Source of the DNA: Nephrocerus scutellatus
Taxonomy: Eukaryota > Arthropoda > Insecta > Diptera > Pipunculidae
Assembly (NCBI GenBank): GCA_947095585.1
Contig: OX352765.1
Location: 20,862,254 to 20,926,253 of the forward strand
Direction of reading: 5' to 3'
DNA: 64,000 nt
The notes under the pieces were generated by a model. It was not told where the DNA came from and made no database searches. It saw only the letters and a list, made by a program, of their open reading frames with translations. Below are positions 12,701 to 23,200 of this stretch, in pieces. Numbering within the stretch: the stretch's first letter is position 1; every line of letters starts with the position of its first letter. Made by a program: the position numbers and the translations under genes.

Positions 12701-13951
12701 TAGCAATCCATAGCAGAAGTCTGCGGCATCGCAACACAAGCACAGCAAGTCGCTGATAGTAGATAATACAACACAGTCTAGCAACTCGCTCGTAAACTCG
12801 CCAACAAGAAACACCACATCAACTACGCTGTTAAGGCATATCCTTTGTCCTCTACAACCTGGCGTTGGAGAAAGTGATCCGAGACTCTGATTTAACGGCG
12901 AGTCGAACGACCAGATACTGGCTTACACAGTCGATTCGGTAGAAACATAAGAGCTGCAAAAGAAGCTTCTATCCAGATCAAGTAGGCGGCACTAAATCTG
13001 GAGCTGTACATAAATCAGAAGATTTAGCATTGGTCCGTCAAGTCAATCATCATACCAGTACTTAAATATAACCCCGAGACTTGGGTGCTTAGGTAAAATT
13101 ACTCTGATTTATTAGCCTCATTCAAGGTGAAAGTCTTATGCATGGGATTATTTATAATGATGATATCAACGAGCTTAGCTTGTTAGGCTTTGACAGTGAA
13201 GCGAAGCAAAAGCGAAGAGGATCCTGTTCGGAAAGTCCTTTTGGACACGACAGCGAGACTGAGCTGATAAGATGGCGTAGATAAGGACGACCAGAGATTT
13301 GGGATGCCTAACTGGATGAGATAAAAGTATAGAAAGATTTTTTGTGGGAGGCCAGGACCAAAGCGGTTGTAGAGCCAAATGTTATGACAAAATAAAGCAT
13401 TACCTGCAGATATATTCTCTAAGTGAATACAAAAAGGTGAGAGCCGTGGCAATCAGTGTATCTACTTAGGGTCTAAGTTATGCCGTAAAACATTGTTATG
13501 CGGTAACAATTAAGTGATAAATGCATTAAAATAAATGTTATCCCATTTTAATGTATTAATCACTTACCATACAATTACAATAAATTGCATCTACTAATCA
13601 TATCTACACGATTATATTGAAAACCTTTGCAAATTTTTGTTTACCATATTCCAGTTATCTTCAGCGCTACACTGATCACCTTCAACAGTTTAATTTGGTA
13701 CATAGTCAATTCGTTCTACCAAAGCCTTCGAACAATGAATAAGCTAACGGAGATTGCAACCGTCGCTATACCCTGTCCAGCACCAGGAGTTGTAAGTTGA
13801 ACATTTACACACAATGTTCCATAAGTCTTCTTCTTAAAGGTTATCTCTCTAATTGCAGGTTCCATTTCAGTTCAGACGTGAAAACATGTACCTGGGAAGC
13901 AATGGCTACAAGCACATTCTCTCCGATGAGGCTCCAGAAGGAAATAATTAA
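9794..13951 (+). CDS. Four-span membrane protein (DUF4728 / pasiflora-like family)
   Basis: Four exons join in phase into 253 residues: 9794-9910, 10044-10458, 13655-13791 and 13859-13951. Splice sites are TTG|GTAAGT, TTTCCAG|CTT, TTAG|GTAATT, TTCCAG|TTA, GTT|GTAAGT and TTGCAG|GTT. The protein has four predicted membrane segments (about residues 40-56, 104-124, 131-153 and 177-200) and a short C-terminal tail ending near YKHILSDEAPEGNN. This layout fits the insect-specific tetraspan proteins grouped as DUF4728, some of which act at septate junctions in glia. The exact family member is an inference. The reading frame that begins 27 codons before exon 2 (9963) is intron read-through. Intron 2 is 3.2 kb and contains transposon debris. 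An AATAAA lies at 14084-14089. Confidence 0.85.
10880..11390 (-). mobile_element. Tc1-like transposase N-terminal fragment in a repeat
   Basis: On the minus strand from 11386, the reading frame starts MNTTPEVAAEVVALIDAGQ and continues through SEVARQLNLSRLSVRRVWQR and ETGGFRRRQGFGRPRLTT. This is the paired-type helix-turn-helix of Tc1-family transposases, including the GRPR linker. The frame then runs into simple lysine-rich sequence made by repeated TTTGAGGTCCTTTTTAAC units at about 10975, 11115 and 11175, and no catalytic domain follows. The flank at 10890-11095 resembles 31883-31987. It lies inside intron 2 of the tetraspan gene, antisense to it. Confidence 0.75.
12000..13450 (+). mobile_element. 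Highly degenerate LINE remnant
   Basis: Short in-frame pieces suggest an old endonuclease/reverse-transcriptase LINE: a basic stretch at 12219-12401, a LVIYNLALEKVIR-like block near 12850 and a KYNPETWVL / ERKVLRMG-like block around 13060-13150, as in the C-terminus of RTE-like elements. Stops occur throughout. Clade is uncertain. The sequence lies within the second intron of the tetraspan gene. Confidence 0.45.
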
Positions 13952-14721
13952 AGTTTTTAACTCAGTACAGTTATACGTATACGTATTTATATTCTACACG
14001 TAGTCGTGTTAGAATACATACAAAGAATATTATTAGTGTCTGTAGTACGCGGTAGTGAGCGGGTATGAGGAAAATGATTTATAAATAAAATGTGTGCATA
14101 GTTTAAACTATATACAGATACATTAATGCAAGTACAGAAATCGATTCAAAAGAATAAAAGTGAATGCAATTAAATTTCTTCTGAGTTCATTCAGTTCAGT
14201 AGAAAAATTTCGGTTATTGTTTTTTTTTATCAAATTTTCTTTTTTTTGCAAAATATTTTCTAAAGAATTTCTTATATATTTAACAATTTGTCTATAACAC
14301 ATACTATGATTTAGCGGATTTAGCTTTTTGTTAATTGGAATGTGATATTTGGAAAACGATTGCCGAACAGTTCCCGGAACAAATAACGGGTTAGCATTAG
14401 TATACACTAATGTATATAACATATACCTAACAGTTTATTTGGCTTATTAACTTCAATATTGTTGTTATAAATTACTTATAAAAAGGCATAAATATTGTTC
14501 TTTCAAGTGCATCTTTGCATTTAAAAAAAAATTATCTAACGATAATCAGATGTATACTTATATTGAAATGTAATGACGGAGAATGTATTATGTAATGAGT
14601 ATTTTTAGTAAATAAAAATAGAAAAATATAAAAATATGAATTTCATTATATAAAAATAATTTGGCATCATCTCTGAACTCAGGGGAATGTTTTTAAATTC
14701 TCTATATTAACTTCACTTGCC

Positions 14722-15481
14722 CGTGTGTTTGTGGGTTTGTGGGCTTGTGGGCTTGTGGGTTTGTGGATTTGTGGTGGATTCTTGCGATCAATGTTTAACC
14801 CACTTCCTACAGCCCGATTTTATTGAAATTTGGCACACATGTGTATTTCCGGAGACAACACTTTCTATTAAATTTTGAGGCCCCTCGGGCTGCGGGGTCG
14901 GGGGGCTCCCAAACAAAAATTTTAAAAAATATGGTAGTGATCGGGTCCCGGGTTCGGCCGCAAGGCAAGACTTTGTGCGGTGTGTGCTGCGCAGTCGGCT
15001 GCGCTGCATGGTTTTGGTGGTGGAGAGAGAGAGAGAGAAATCTTAGCTCACGCACAAATAAACCCAGCAAATGAAACGAGACATAAATGTTTTATGCTTA
15101 ATTCAACTGACTTACTTATTTACTGAATTGTATTTTTATTGATGTCGTTTTTTTTTGTTGTCGATATCAACTTACAGATAGAACAACAAGTTTTCACAAT
15201 ATTCTGTCATTTGGCGTTTTCATAAATTAGTTCAGAGCAGTCAAAGAGTTCTCAAGATAACTGCTCGTGTTTCTTATTTGCTCAGAGTATGAGCGTTCTC
15301 TACGTGCTCAGAATAAAATGATCTCAGCATTTTCAATTTTAACATCTGATGTCAAATGTCTGTTTCGATGATTTTCTCCTACAATAAAAATAAAATGGCC
15401 CAGGATCGAGGGGCTCCCATATCAATTTCTGCGATTAGAGAATTTAGATGAAAAATTTTAATTTTTATGGGTTGTTTTTAT
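14722..15481 (+). repeat. VNTR-bearing interspersed repeat, copy 2 (single unit)
   Basis: This copy has the same order of parts as 4519-5771: GTGGGTTTGTGGGCTTGTGG start, TTGCGATCAATGTTTAA, one CCCGATTTT unit beginning at 14813, a GTGCGGTGTGTGCTGCGCAG block, a GAGAGAGAG run, and a long shared module ending in GATGAAAAATTTTAATTTTT and GGGTTGTTTTT. It lacks four of the tandem units and about 60 bp near the CAAGGC block compared with copy 1. Identity in the shared module is very high by eye. Confidence 0.85.
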
Positions 15482-15849
15482 TTGCTTATCAGTTTTTATT
15501 GCACTATTGCCACCATCGGTATACTCAAGTGGAAGTGGAAGTCAATTGTATTTCGCCTCCCTTCCAATTCAACCGCAATATGATGATTGCTCGATATGTA
15601 TTATAGGACAAAGCTTTTCGCTCGAAATTCATTTCTTTTGTTTTCAAGACGTGAACATTGATTCACTTTTGCATCAGGCTGAACCAATTCTCAAAACTGT
15701 AAGGAACAAAATTCGTGGGCTTTCTTCTTTCTTTCTTTTTAAGCTTTCTTTAATTTAAAAAAAAATTATTTTTTTACACGCGCCACACTCGTCCCTCGCG
15801 TCACACGCTTCCAACGCGTCACACGCACCATACGCGGCACGCGTCACCA

Positions 15850-16900
15850 TTGTTTTAAAACTAGTCCCATTAAATTCTGACTGGCAGAAGCCGATAATAT
15901 ATACGAGTTCCTACCAAAAACCTTAGAAGAAATAGGTCATTCAGTAATAAGCGTCTTCGGAAATAGACTGATAAAACCACATTTTACTTTGCAAACGTTT
16001 AGGCTTAAAAAAGTCGATAGCGATGGGTATTTTTTGAAGTGAAAACTTCTTTTAGCGCGGAACGCATATTTTTAGAAGAGATAAAATCTCTGAACTCGAG
16101 ACATGGTTACGAGACGCAGCTATAGTGTGTGTATACTGTAGTTAATACACAAACCAACTAACTCACTCAAATTAAAAATAAGAAGATGGCAGTATAGTGC
16201 TATTTTCTGGTAGTAAGGACACAATCCAGTTTACACTTGAAATCAAAAACAATAGTAGATGGTAGCACATAGTTATTTGTAGTTAACGCACAAACCAACT
16301 TGATTGAGGCATAAAAAAACTGTGTCGCAGAGGTGTTTTGCCTCTGCTGCATGCATTGTGTGGTGTTCAGTCGAATTTGAGTTTTTTGTATAGGACTAGT
16401 TCAGTAGTACCTAACTTGACAGTAGATGGATGGCTTATAAATACAGAAAATTAATTTGTGAACATAGCATTGCCCCATATGCGTTAGACATCTAGTAGGC
16501 ATTTTGCATATTTTGGGGAACTTAAAAATTCAGCGCATGCGCAAATTTTCTCTACTTATGAACTGTCACTTCTTTCGGCACTACCGGAGTGCTTAACTTG
16601 GCTTTTTTTTCCTCGTTTTCGCTGGGGTAGTAACCCCTATGAATGAAAAATTACGCCATCGCAAGACGAGCGCTAACCAATTTTTTTAAAACATGTCAAA
16701 GACTACGCCATCGCACGCCGAGCGCTAACCAAGTGTTTTACAACAAGTCTTATCAAATTTTGACAGGTAGAAGCCGACATATACGACACGACAAACTGAC
16801 CAGTGCATAAACGTACAAACCACCGCTGGTGGAAGAAGCGAAGCGAAACAGTGAAAAACAACAGATATACGACACGACAAACGTTCAAACGTTACAAACG
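15850..16900. repeat. Rearranged copies of the dispersed repeat seen at 250-545
   Basis: Blocks at 15866-15910, 15935-16005 and 16745-16890 match blocks of the repeat near the left edge of the window. A 54-bp direct duplication is also present: TACGCCATCGCA...GAGCGCTAACCAA begins at about 16651 and again at about 16705. A run of CACGCGTCACACGC-like short repeats lies just upstream at 15777-15850. No coding capacity is supported. Confidence 0.5.
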
Positions 16901-17463
16901 TTGCTTCGCCTTTCGGGATCGCAATCACGTACACAAATGGTTCATTGTCTATTAGTATTTACCGGTTTAGGTCAATGCCCAATACCATTTACTTTGAAAA
17001 AAAAAACGTTTATTTTGTACTTGAATAATACAACACGTTTTATTTTGTTCACCTAACCCACTAACACCGTCTGTACAGGAAAATTTTTTTTGACAAACGG
17101 ACTTCACATTCGTATTATCAGCCTAAAATCATACTAAACCTAAATTCTCATAACAAAATGCTTGGTATTTCGATATGAGTGTTTAAAGGGTTAACTGTTG
17201 TTGACTGCTGTCAGTTGTGTTGTTGCGTTGCATGAATAGGTTGCATTTGTTTTGTTATTTTATTGTACACATAGAATAGAGCAAGCAGGTGATATAAATT
17301 ATGAAAAAAAACCCTTAAATTTCGTTTGTTTATTATTATTTAAATAAAAAAAATTTGGCGAATGTTAAAAATAGAATGGAATTACAATTAACAAATTATT
17401 AGTAACATGCGCATAATGAAACAAATGTATTAAAATTATGATACTCTCATCTGACACGCAGAT

Positions 17464-17535
17464 GGTTCCATGGTGTAATGGTTAGCACTCTGGACTCTGA
17501 ATCCAGCGATCCGAGTTCAAATCTCGGTGGAACCT
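17464..17535 (+). tRNA. tRNA-Gln (anticodon CTG)
   Basis: The 72-nt sequence folds as a complete cloverleaf: acceptor GGTTCCA pairs with TGGAACC, the D arm contains the A box TGGTGTAATGG, the anticodon stem CTGGA/TCCAG holds the loop CTCTGAA with CTG at 17497-17499, and the T arm is CCGAG/CTCGG with B box GAGTTCAAATC. A run of nine Ts about 14 nt downstream is a good RNA polymerase III terminator. No intron is present. Confidence 0.97.
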
Positions 17536-17922
17536 GAATAAAACTACATTTTTTTTTCTTCTTCTGCCTCTTTTTATACTTCATTAGATGTAATTTTTTG
17601 TAGTTAAAAAAACAAATAACATTTTGTAATATAACTGAACATTAACGATTATTTTGAAGTGCCGAAAGAACATGTAACGGCATTAGAATATTTTTGTCAT
17701 GTGACCAACTAATACAAAACTACTAGTAATCTCTTGGTATCTTTTTGTTAATTTTTAAGCTAGCGGCCATCTTAAAGAAATATAAATCTGCAAACTTTGA
17801 TTCCATCAAAAATAAAAAAAATCAATTACAAAATTGCTTGTGTAGATGATGAAATTTGAAATGATTCAAAAATTTTATAGTAGTTTTTTAAAGATTTTCT
17901 GCCAATAGAAAGAAGGCCTAAT

Positions 17923-17981
17923 TTAGATCGCAAATAGAGGTGCAGTATTTAGCCCGTACCGAGCCTCTGTTTGCGATCTAA
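17923..17981. other. Strong stem-loop of 18 bp between two tRNA genes
   Basis: The arm TTAGATCGCAAATAGAGG (17923-17940) is the reverse complement of CCTCTGTTTGCGATCTAA (17964-17981) with one mismatch, around a 23-nt loop. The inverted repeat could be a small hairpin RNA precursor, a solo foldback element or the remains of a MITE. I see no target-site duplication or poly-T end that would decide this. Confidence 0.6.
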
Positions 17982-18096
17982 CGTATATATGTACTATATA
18001 CTAATCTATACATATAAGATAAAGTATTTTGTTATACAATTTCTAGTTTTTCAGTTGTAGTGTAAATCACCAACGTAAAAACTTAGTCGGATACAC

Positions 18097-18169
18097 GGTC
18101 CTGTGGCGCAATGGATAACGCGTCTGACTACGGATCAGAAGATTCCAGGTTCGACTCCTGGCAGGATCG
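18097..18169 (+). tRNA. tRNA-Arg (anticodon ACG)
   Basis: The 73-nt cloverleaf has acceptor GGTCCTG pairing with CAGGATC (one G-T pair), an A box TGGCGCAATGG, an anticodon stem TCTGA/TCAGA with ACG at 18130-18132, and a T arm CCAGG/CCTGG with B box GGTTCGACTCC. T-rich terminators begin about 6 nt downstream. No intron is present. It lies 561 bp after the tRNA-Gln gene on the same strand. Confidence 0.97.
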
Positions 18170-18379
18170 GAGAACTTTTTTACTTTTTTTTTTGTAATTT
18201 TCGTAATAAATTTATCACATCTGATAAAAAACATAAAAGTTTCTCAACACAGCACAAAACGTACCAGAGGAAAGCTCTGCCTCCGCGAGTCCCGCAGTAG
18301 TTGTTTCGCATCTGTGAGTTAGATCACTTCGCTAATTTTTGCAGTTAATTTTGTAATTGTGATGAAAAAGATCATCTTT

Positions 18380-19960
18380 GACAAAAAACACGTAACAACT
18401 GCTCGTCGTCCTCTCCCTGGTATAATAAACAATTACGTTCTCTTCGCAATGCCAAAAAAAAATTATGGAAAACTAACCTGACATCCAGATCTGCCTCAGA
18501 CTATTAATTTTACCAACAAGCGAACTTCCGCTTTTCCATTCTCTGGCGAATCCCTCTACCTCGAATACCTCGACAGAATGCAACTTAGCCTTATCACTTC
18601 TTATCGACTGCAAGGCTTTTGCTTAAATATGCCACCAAACTATTTACAATAAACTTAAAGCCCCTCGATTTCCACCCTTTTTTCATTTCATGGCGGAAAT
18701 CGTACCTTGAGAAGCGCCAGTACAGGGTTCTCTTCAGATTTTCAGTCTCTGACCACATTAACGCTACTTCAGGTGTTCCTCAATGCAGTCATCTCGGTCC
18801 ACTGAACTTTGTCTTAACAATAAACGATGTTGTTCACATCATAGAAGACTCAGATCTGTCTATTTACGACATGAAAAAATTCAAGGTTATATCTACCCCC
18901 ACCGATTCTCTGTTACTTCAAAAGCAACTAAATTCATTATACAGCTGTTGCGACAAAAACTTGTTAGAACTTAATGTTGCTAAATGTCAATCTATTACCT
19001 TCTCCCGCAAACGACTTCCCCCTCCCCACAGAACCTATTATTTTCGGAACGAACCAATTCCCTCAGTCTCTTCTATACGCGATCTGGGTGTTATCTGTGA
19101 CAGGGACCAAACTTACGTTCCCACATTGATCAAATTATACATAAGGAAAATTTTTCTCCCGGTTTCATAAAACGATGGTCCAAAGAATTTTCGAGCCCTT
19201 ACGTTACAAAATCCCTTTACATTACCTTTGTCTGGCCCACGCTTGAATACGCCTGCCAAGTCTGGTCACCATTTCACGACGCCCACTCCCTTAGAAATGA
19301 AGCTGTGCAGCACTTTTTTGCCTTACGCGGTCTTCCATGGGCCCACAATTATATATTAAAAACCCTAAAAAACGTCACGAATTCGCTGACATGCTCTTCG
19401 TGCACCAATTATTAATTGGACCGATCGACTCCGCCGCACTATTGAAAATGATATCTTCCGGTCTTTTGTCTCCCTCACCACCGCACCAACCACGGTCATT
19501 TTGAAGCAATGTTGCGTCTGGCCAACAATGCACTGAACACCCTTAACATTAATTCCACTATATCCAACCTTAGAAGCTCTCTCTATACCTCCTCTTGACC
19601 TCTCTCTCTTTAAATAGTAGTATTAAGTAGTTAGTTGGCGCCGTCGCTCAGTGGATAAGAACCTGACTGAGCAGGAGGTTCGTGGTTCGAATCCCAGTAA
19701 CACCATATAATTTTTCACGGTGTCCCACCTCTCGCGAAAGTCTGACAAACGTCCGAGAGTAATAACTTGTCACGGATTAAATTTTAGGTCCCCTCCATTT
19801 GTGTGCAAAAATATACATGCCGCACACAAATGGTTGCGAGAGGTTATGCCTTGGACCGCAATGATCTGTCGCGCCGAATATTTATTTTTATTAAATAGTT
19901 AGTTAAGAAAAAAAATCCTTGGCTCTTGGGCTCGGATAATAAAAAAAAATAAAAAAGGTT
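18380..19960 (+). mobile_element. Jockey/CR1-like LINE remnant, split by a nested SINE
   Basis: At 18619-19170 a frame encodes reverse-transcriptase blocks: SGVPQCSHLGPLNFVLTIND, then LLELNVAKCQSITFSRKR, then SIRDLGV. The usual YADD box is damaged: the text after DLSIY reads DMKK. Downstream pieces (about 19200-19350) match the connection region, with YITFVWPTLEYACQVWSP. The 3' part around 19600-19960 is interrupted by a SINE at 19637-19895. The element is dead. Confidence 0.75.
19637..19895 (+). mobile_element. tRNA-derived SINE, copy 2, with 9-bp target-site duplication
   Basis: The sequence matches the copies at 8566 and 60059: A box region GTCGCTCAGTGG, B box GGTTCGAATCC, the TTTTTCACGGTGTCCCACCT body, AGGTCCCCTCCATTTGTG, and the CTGTCGCGCCGAATATTTA end. 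It is flanked by TAGTTAGTT at 19628-19636 and again at 19896-19904. It lies inside the 3' part of the LINE remnant, so it inserted after that LINE. Confidence 0.92.
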
Positions 19961-20212
19961 AAACTAGGTTAAGTTAAGTTTAAGCTTTTTTAGGCTAAGC
20001 TTGTATTAAGCAAATAAATAACAAATCGACCTGGCTTCAATATGTAATTACCATAAACAAACCTTAATAATTCGTTAACAATTCTATTGAATATCGTGGT
20101 CACTTTATGCATTTCACAAAGATAACTAATCGGCAATGTTTCTTAAATAATAGCCATTAAACATTCATTTGAGTTACATACATATTGGTACATTATTGTA
20201 TTTGTGTGAATA

Positions 20213-23200
20213 TCAACCCTTAATTATATTTGCTACTGTCGTTAGTAGATATTCACCGGTAGCCGCTACATTATCCATTCTATTGAACTCATCTTCTTCC
20301 GAGAGTGTACCATTCCTAGTGTGTATTTTGTTATCGATTGGGATGCTAATCTGGAACTGCAGCAACACAACAAGATATGTAACCATTGTTGTTAACAGCT
20401 GTGAAAAGCAATGGTTGTTAGTATGTAAAAAGTACCAAAAATTATACACTATACTCACTCCCTTGAATAAACTTCGATTAACATCGAAGAATCCACCGCA
20501 ATTGATATTCGAGGGATTCATTTCGGTCGCTCGTAGGAACATATTAATCTCAGTCTGTGCATCGGAATTCATCCAATTAAGTTCAACCATCAGGAGTTTC
20601 TTTTGGAAATTTGTGCGAACATTATGCGACGCATAGTGGGCTTCGTCACAAATAAAGAACAACAAACCGATGCTCCAAATTGCTGTTATAGCCAAACCAA
20701 TATCTTTTATCCCGAATCCTTCAGAAAGCTGCGACATCAGGCCATAAATAGATAGGGTGATTATAAAAAACAGATACAAATTGAGGAAGGTAAATGTATA
20801 GCAAGTGGCCGTTCCGGTATCCCGAGTTAGTTTACTTAATCGCAACCACAAAGCACGATAGTCAGCAACCATAGTTGCCGGTCCAATATGACGAAGAGCC
20901 TGAAGAAAAACATTAATTGGAGCGGTTTTTAAACGACTAGCAACCACAACGAACCGTTTGAAACCGTTCCGCCAGAATATTCGCTGTTTCACTCAAAGCA
21001 TCACATGTAAGAAACCACCAGGCGCCAATCATTGCAGTTAGGTTGTCCAGAATGCAATAAGGTATCACCTGAAATCGAAACGTTAAATATCGGTTTCTAC
21101 ATATATTAACTACGTGTTCCAACCTGGAAGAATTCAAAGTCAGCCATTGTGATGTGAGTTATAACAACCGACAGAATGGAGAGCAATGGTAGAATAATCG
21201 TTATTAATATACTCTTGCGCCGGATGTTTAATGGAATACTGTGTCCAGATATTTGAAAATATAGCATCTGTGAAATAGACCGACCATTCAGTTTAGAGTG
21301 ACTTGGCTGGTATATGAACTCACCTCAAACTCATCCCAATCGTTCATAAGTGCTGCAAATTTTCCTGTTTCCGACCACATAATCGGAATGAGAAACATTG
21401 GCAATATATTCACCAAGAACAGATAAGCAATCACGGCTTCCTCGAAGGGTCCTTGCAGTGAAGCGACTATGCGAATTCGATTGTTGGCAACATATGCAAC
21501 GTATATCTAAAGTTTAAGAAGAAGAAAAATATATGCTAAATAGTCAATAAAATAAATCTGCTGCACTCTTGAGAGACACCTTTAATAATCGTGTGTATAT
21601 CAAACTCCAAACTCTTAAAATTAATTGATCTCTATGCATTCTTTTAACCTACAAGACTCTGTTTTTCCGTATAATGCTTATAATCCTTATAATCCTTAGA
21701 ACATCGTTAGCGTTAGGAAATTAGGGAGAGGAAACGATAAGATATGCATATACATGTGTCTTAAATGACACTAGTTTTTGTGAGAACGGTGCAGACTATT
21801 TGGTCTGGATTAGCACTTATATCGACCTCTCTGCACCATTCGTTTTGCATGCTCATGACCCATCGTATGGTAGAGGAGTCTATTCGCCTAGTTCTAGCTT
21901 GTGTTTAAATTACTTCAAATTTAGTTTTGTCGCAGGCACCATGGATGTCGATGAAGGTGAAAGAACCACAAAATACCCCCTAAAAGACCACCAAAATACC
22001 TCAAAAAGAACCCACAAAAAACCCTCAAAATAACCCTAAAAGACCACTAAAATACCACCAAACGTCCTCCAAAATACCCCCAAATACCGCTAAAAGACGC
22101 CCAAAAGACTAAAAATACTGCCAAAAAATGTCCACTACTATACACACGCACTAGTTTATTCCGCTATGGGAGTATGTGTGTGCCGGCACACTAAAGCTTT
22201 GGTTTTCTAAGAAAACGGTGCCGTGATTAAGCGGCCGTAATAAAGCGGTGGGTGACGTCACGGAAACGTTTTCTATGCAAAACAAATGCGTTGGTTTCCT
22301 AGACAGCGTTGGGTGTGAAGGTAAACCTCGAGAAGGTCGGAACAAACCGTGCAGCAGTAGCCGATACAGACACAGTGCCTAGATTGAAGCTGAACGATGG
22401 TCCAATACTTCAACTAAGCACCGAAAAGCAAAGTGATGCTGATTTCCAGAAAGCGGCAGAAATCCACACGGAAATCAACTGAAAAATTGAACACGCCTAC
22501 TAACAACTGCTAACTGGTGACTACCACTGGCATAAGGATTGATGGTGACAAAATCTGCGAAACTTACAAGGTTAAGGGTCACAACGCCGGCAATCGTACA
22601 TCGGCGCACGAATTCGTACGCAAATTTAGTAGATTCAGCCGCAGATCAGAACGTCGCCAAAGTCTGGCAGTCATAAATTTGTTCAACCAGCCATCGATGA
22701 TCGCAAGCTTCGCCTACAACTGGATTCTTGTTCCGACTAGAGAATCATCTCCAAGACAAATTGGCAAAATCAGGTTCATTAGGTATCGATGCTCGGAAAA
22801 TTCACTGCACGCTTTAAACTCCACGGTCGAGAAGAAATCGGCCCATGCTACGTACCAAATTCAAGTTTGAACGTCTTTAGCAGCGACTGGATTGAAGCTC
22901 TCGACCTGTGGAACGTTCCCATTGCCAGCGTCTCCAACAACATCCGACTTGACGCTTCACAGCAATTTCTAAGTGAGTTGAGGAACGAATTTCAAGCTCT
23001 TTTCAGCGATTCACTCGGCCTTTGCACCCAAAAGTTATCCCTGACGCTTAAACCAGGCGCAAAAGATATTTTCCGCAACAGCCGTCTATATCCGTTTGCC
23101 GCTATGGAGCCTATCGAGAACGAAATCAAACTGTTGCAGCTCTTGAACGTAATTAGCTCCGTTCGATATTCAAAATACGCCCCACCAATCGTCGTTGCAA

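Noticed and set aside
20169..20636. 155-codon plus-strand frame
   Set aside because: It is the antisense shadow of the last two Gr63a exons.
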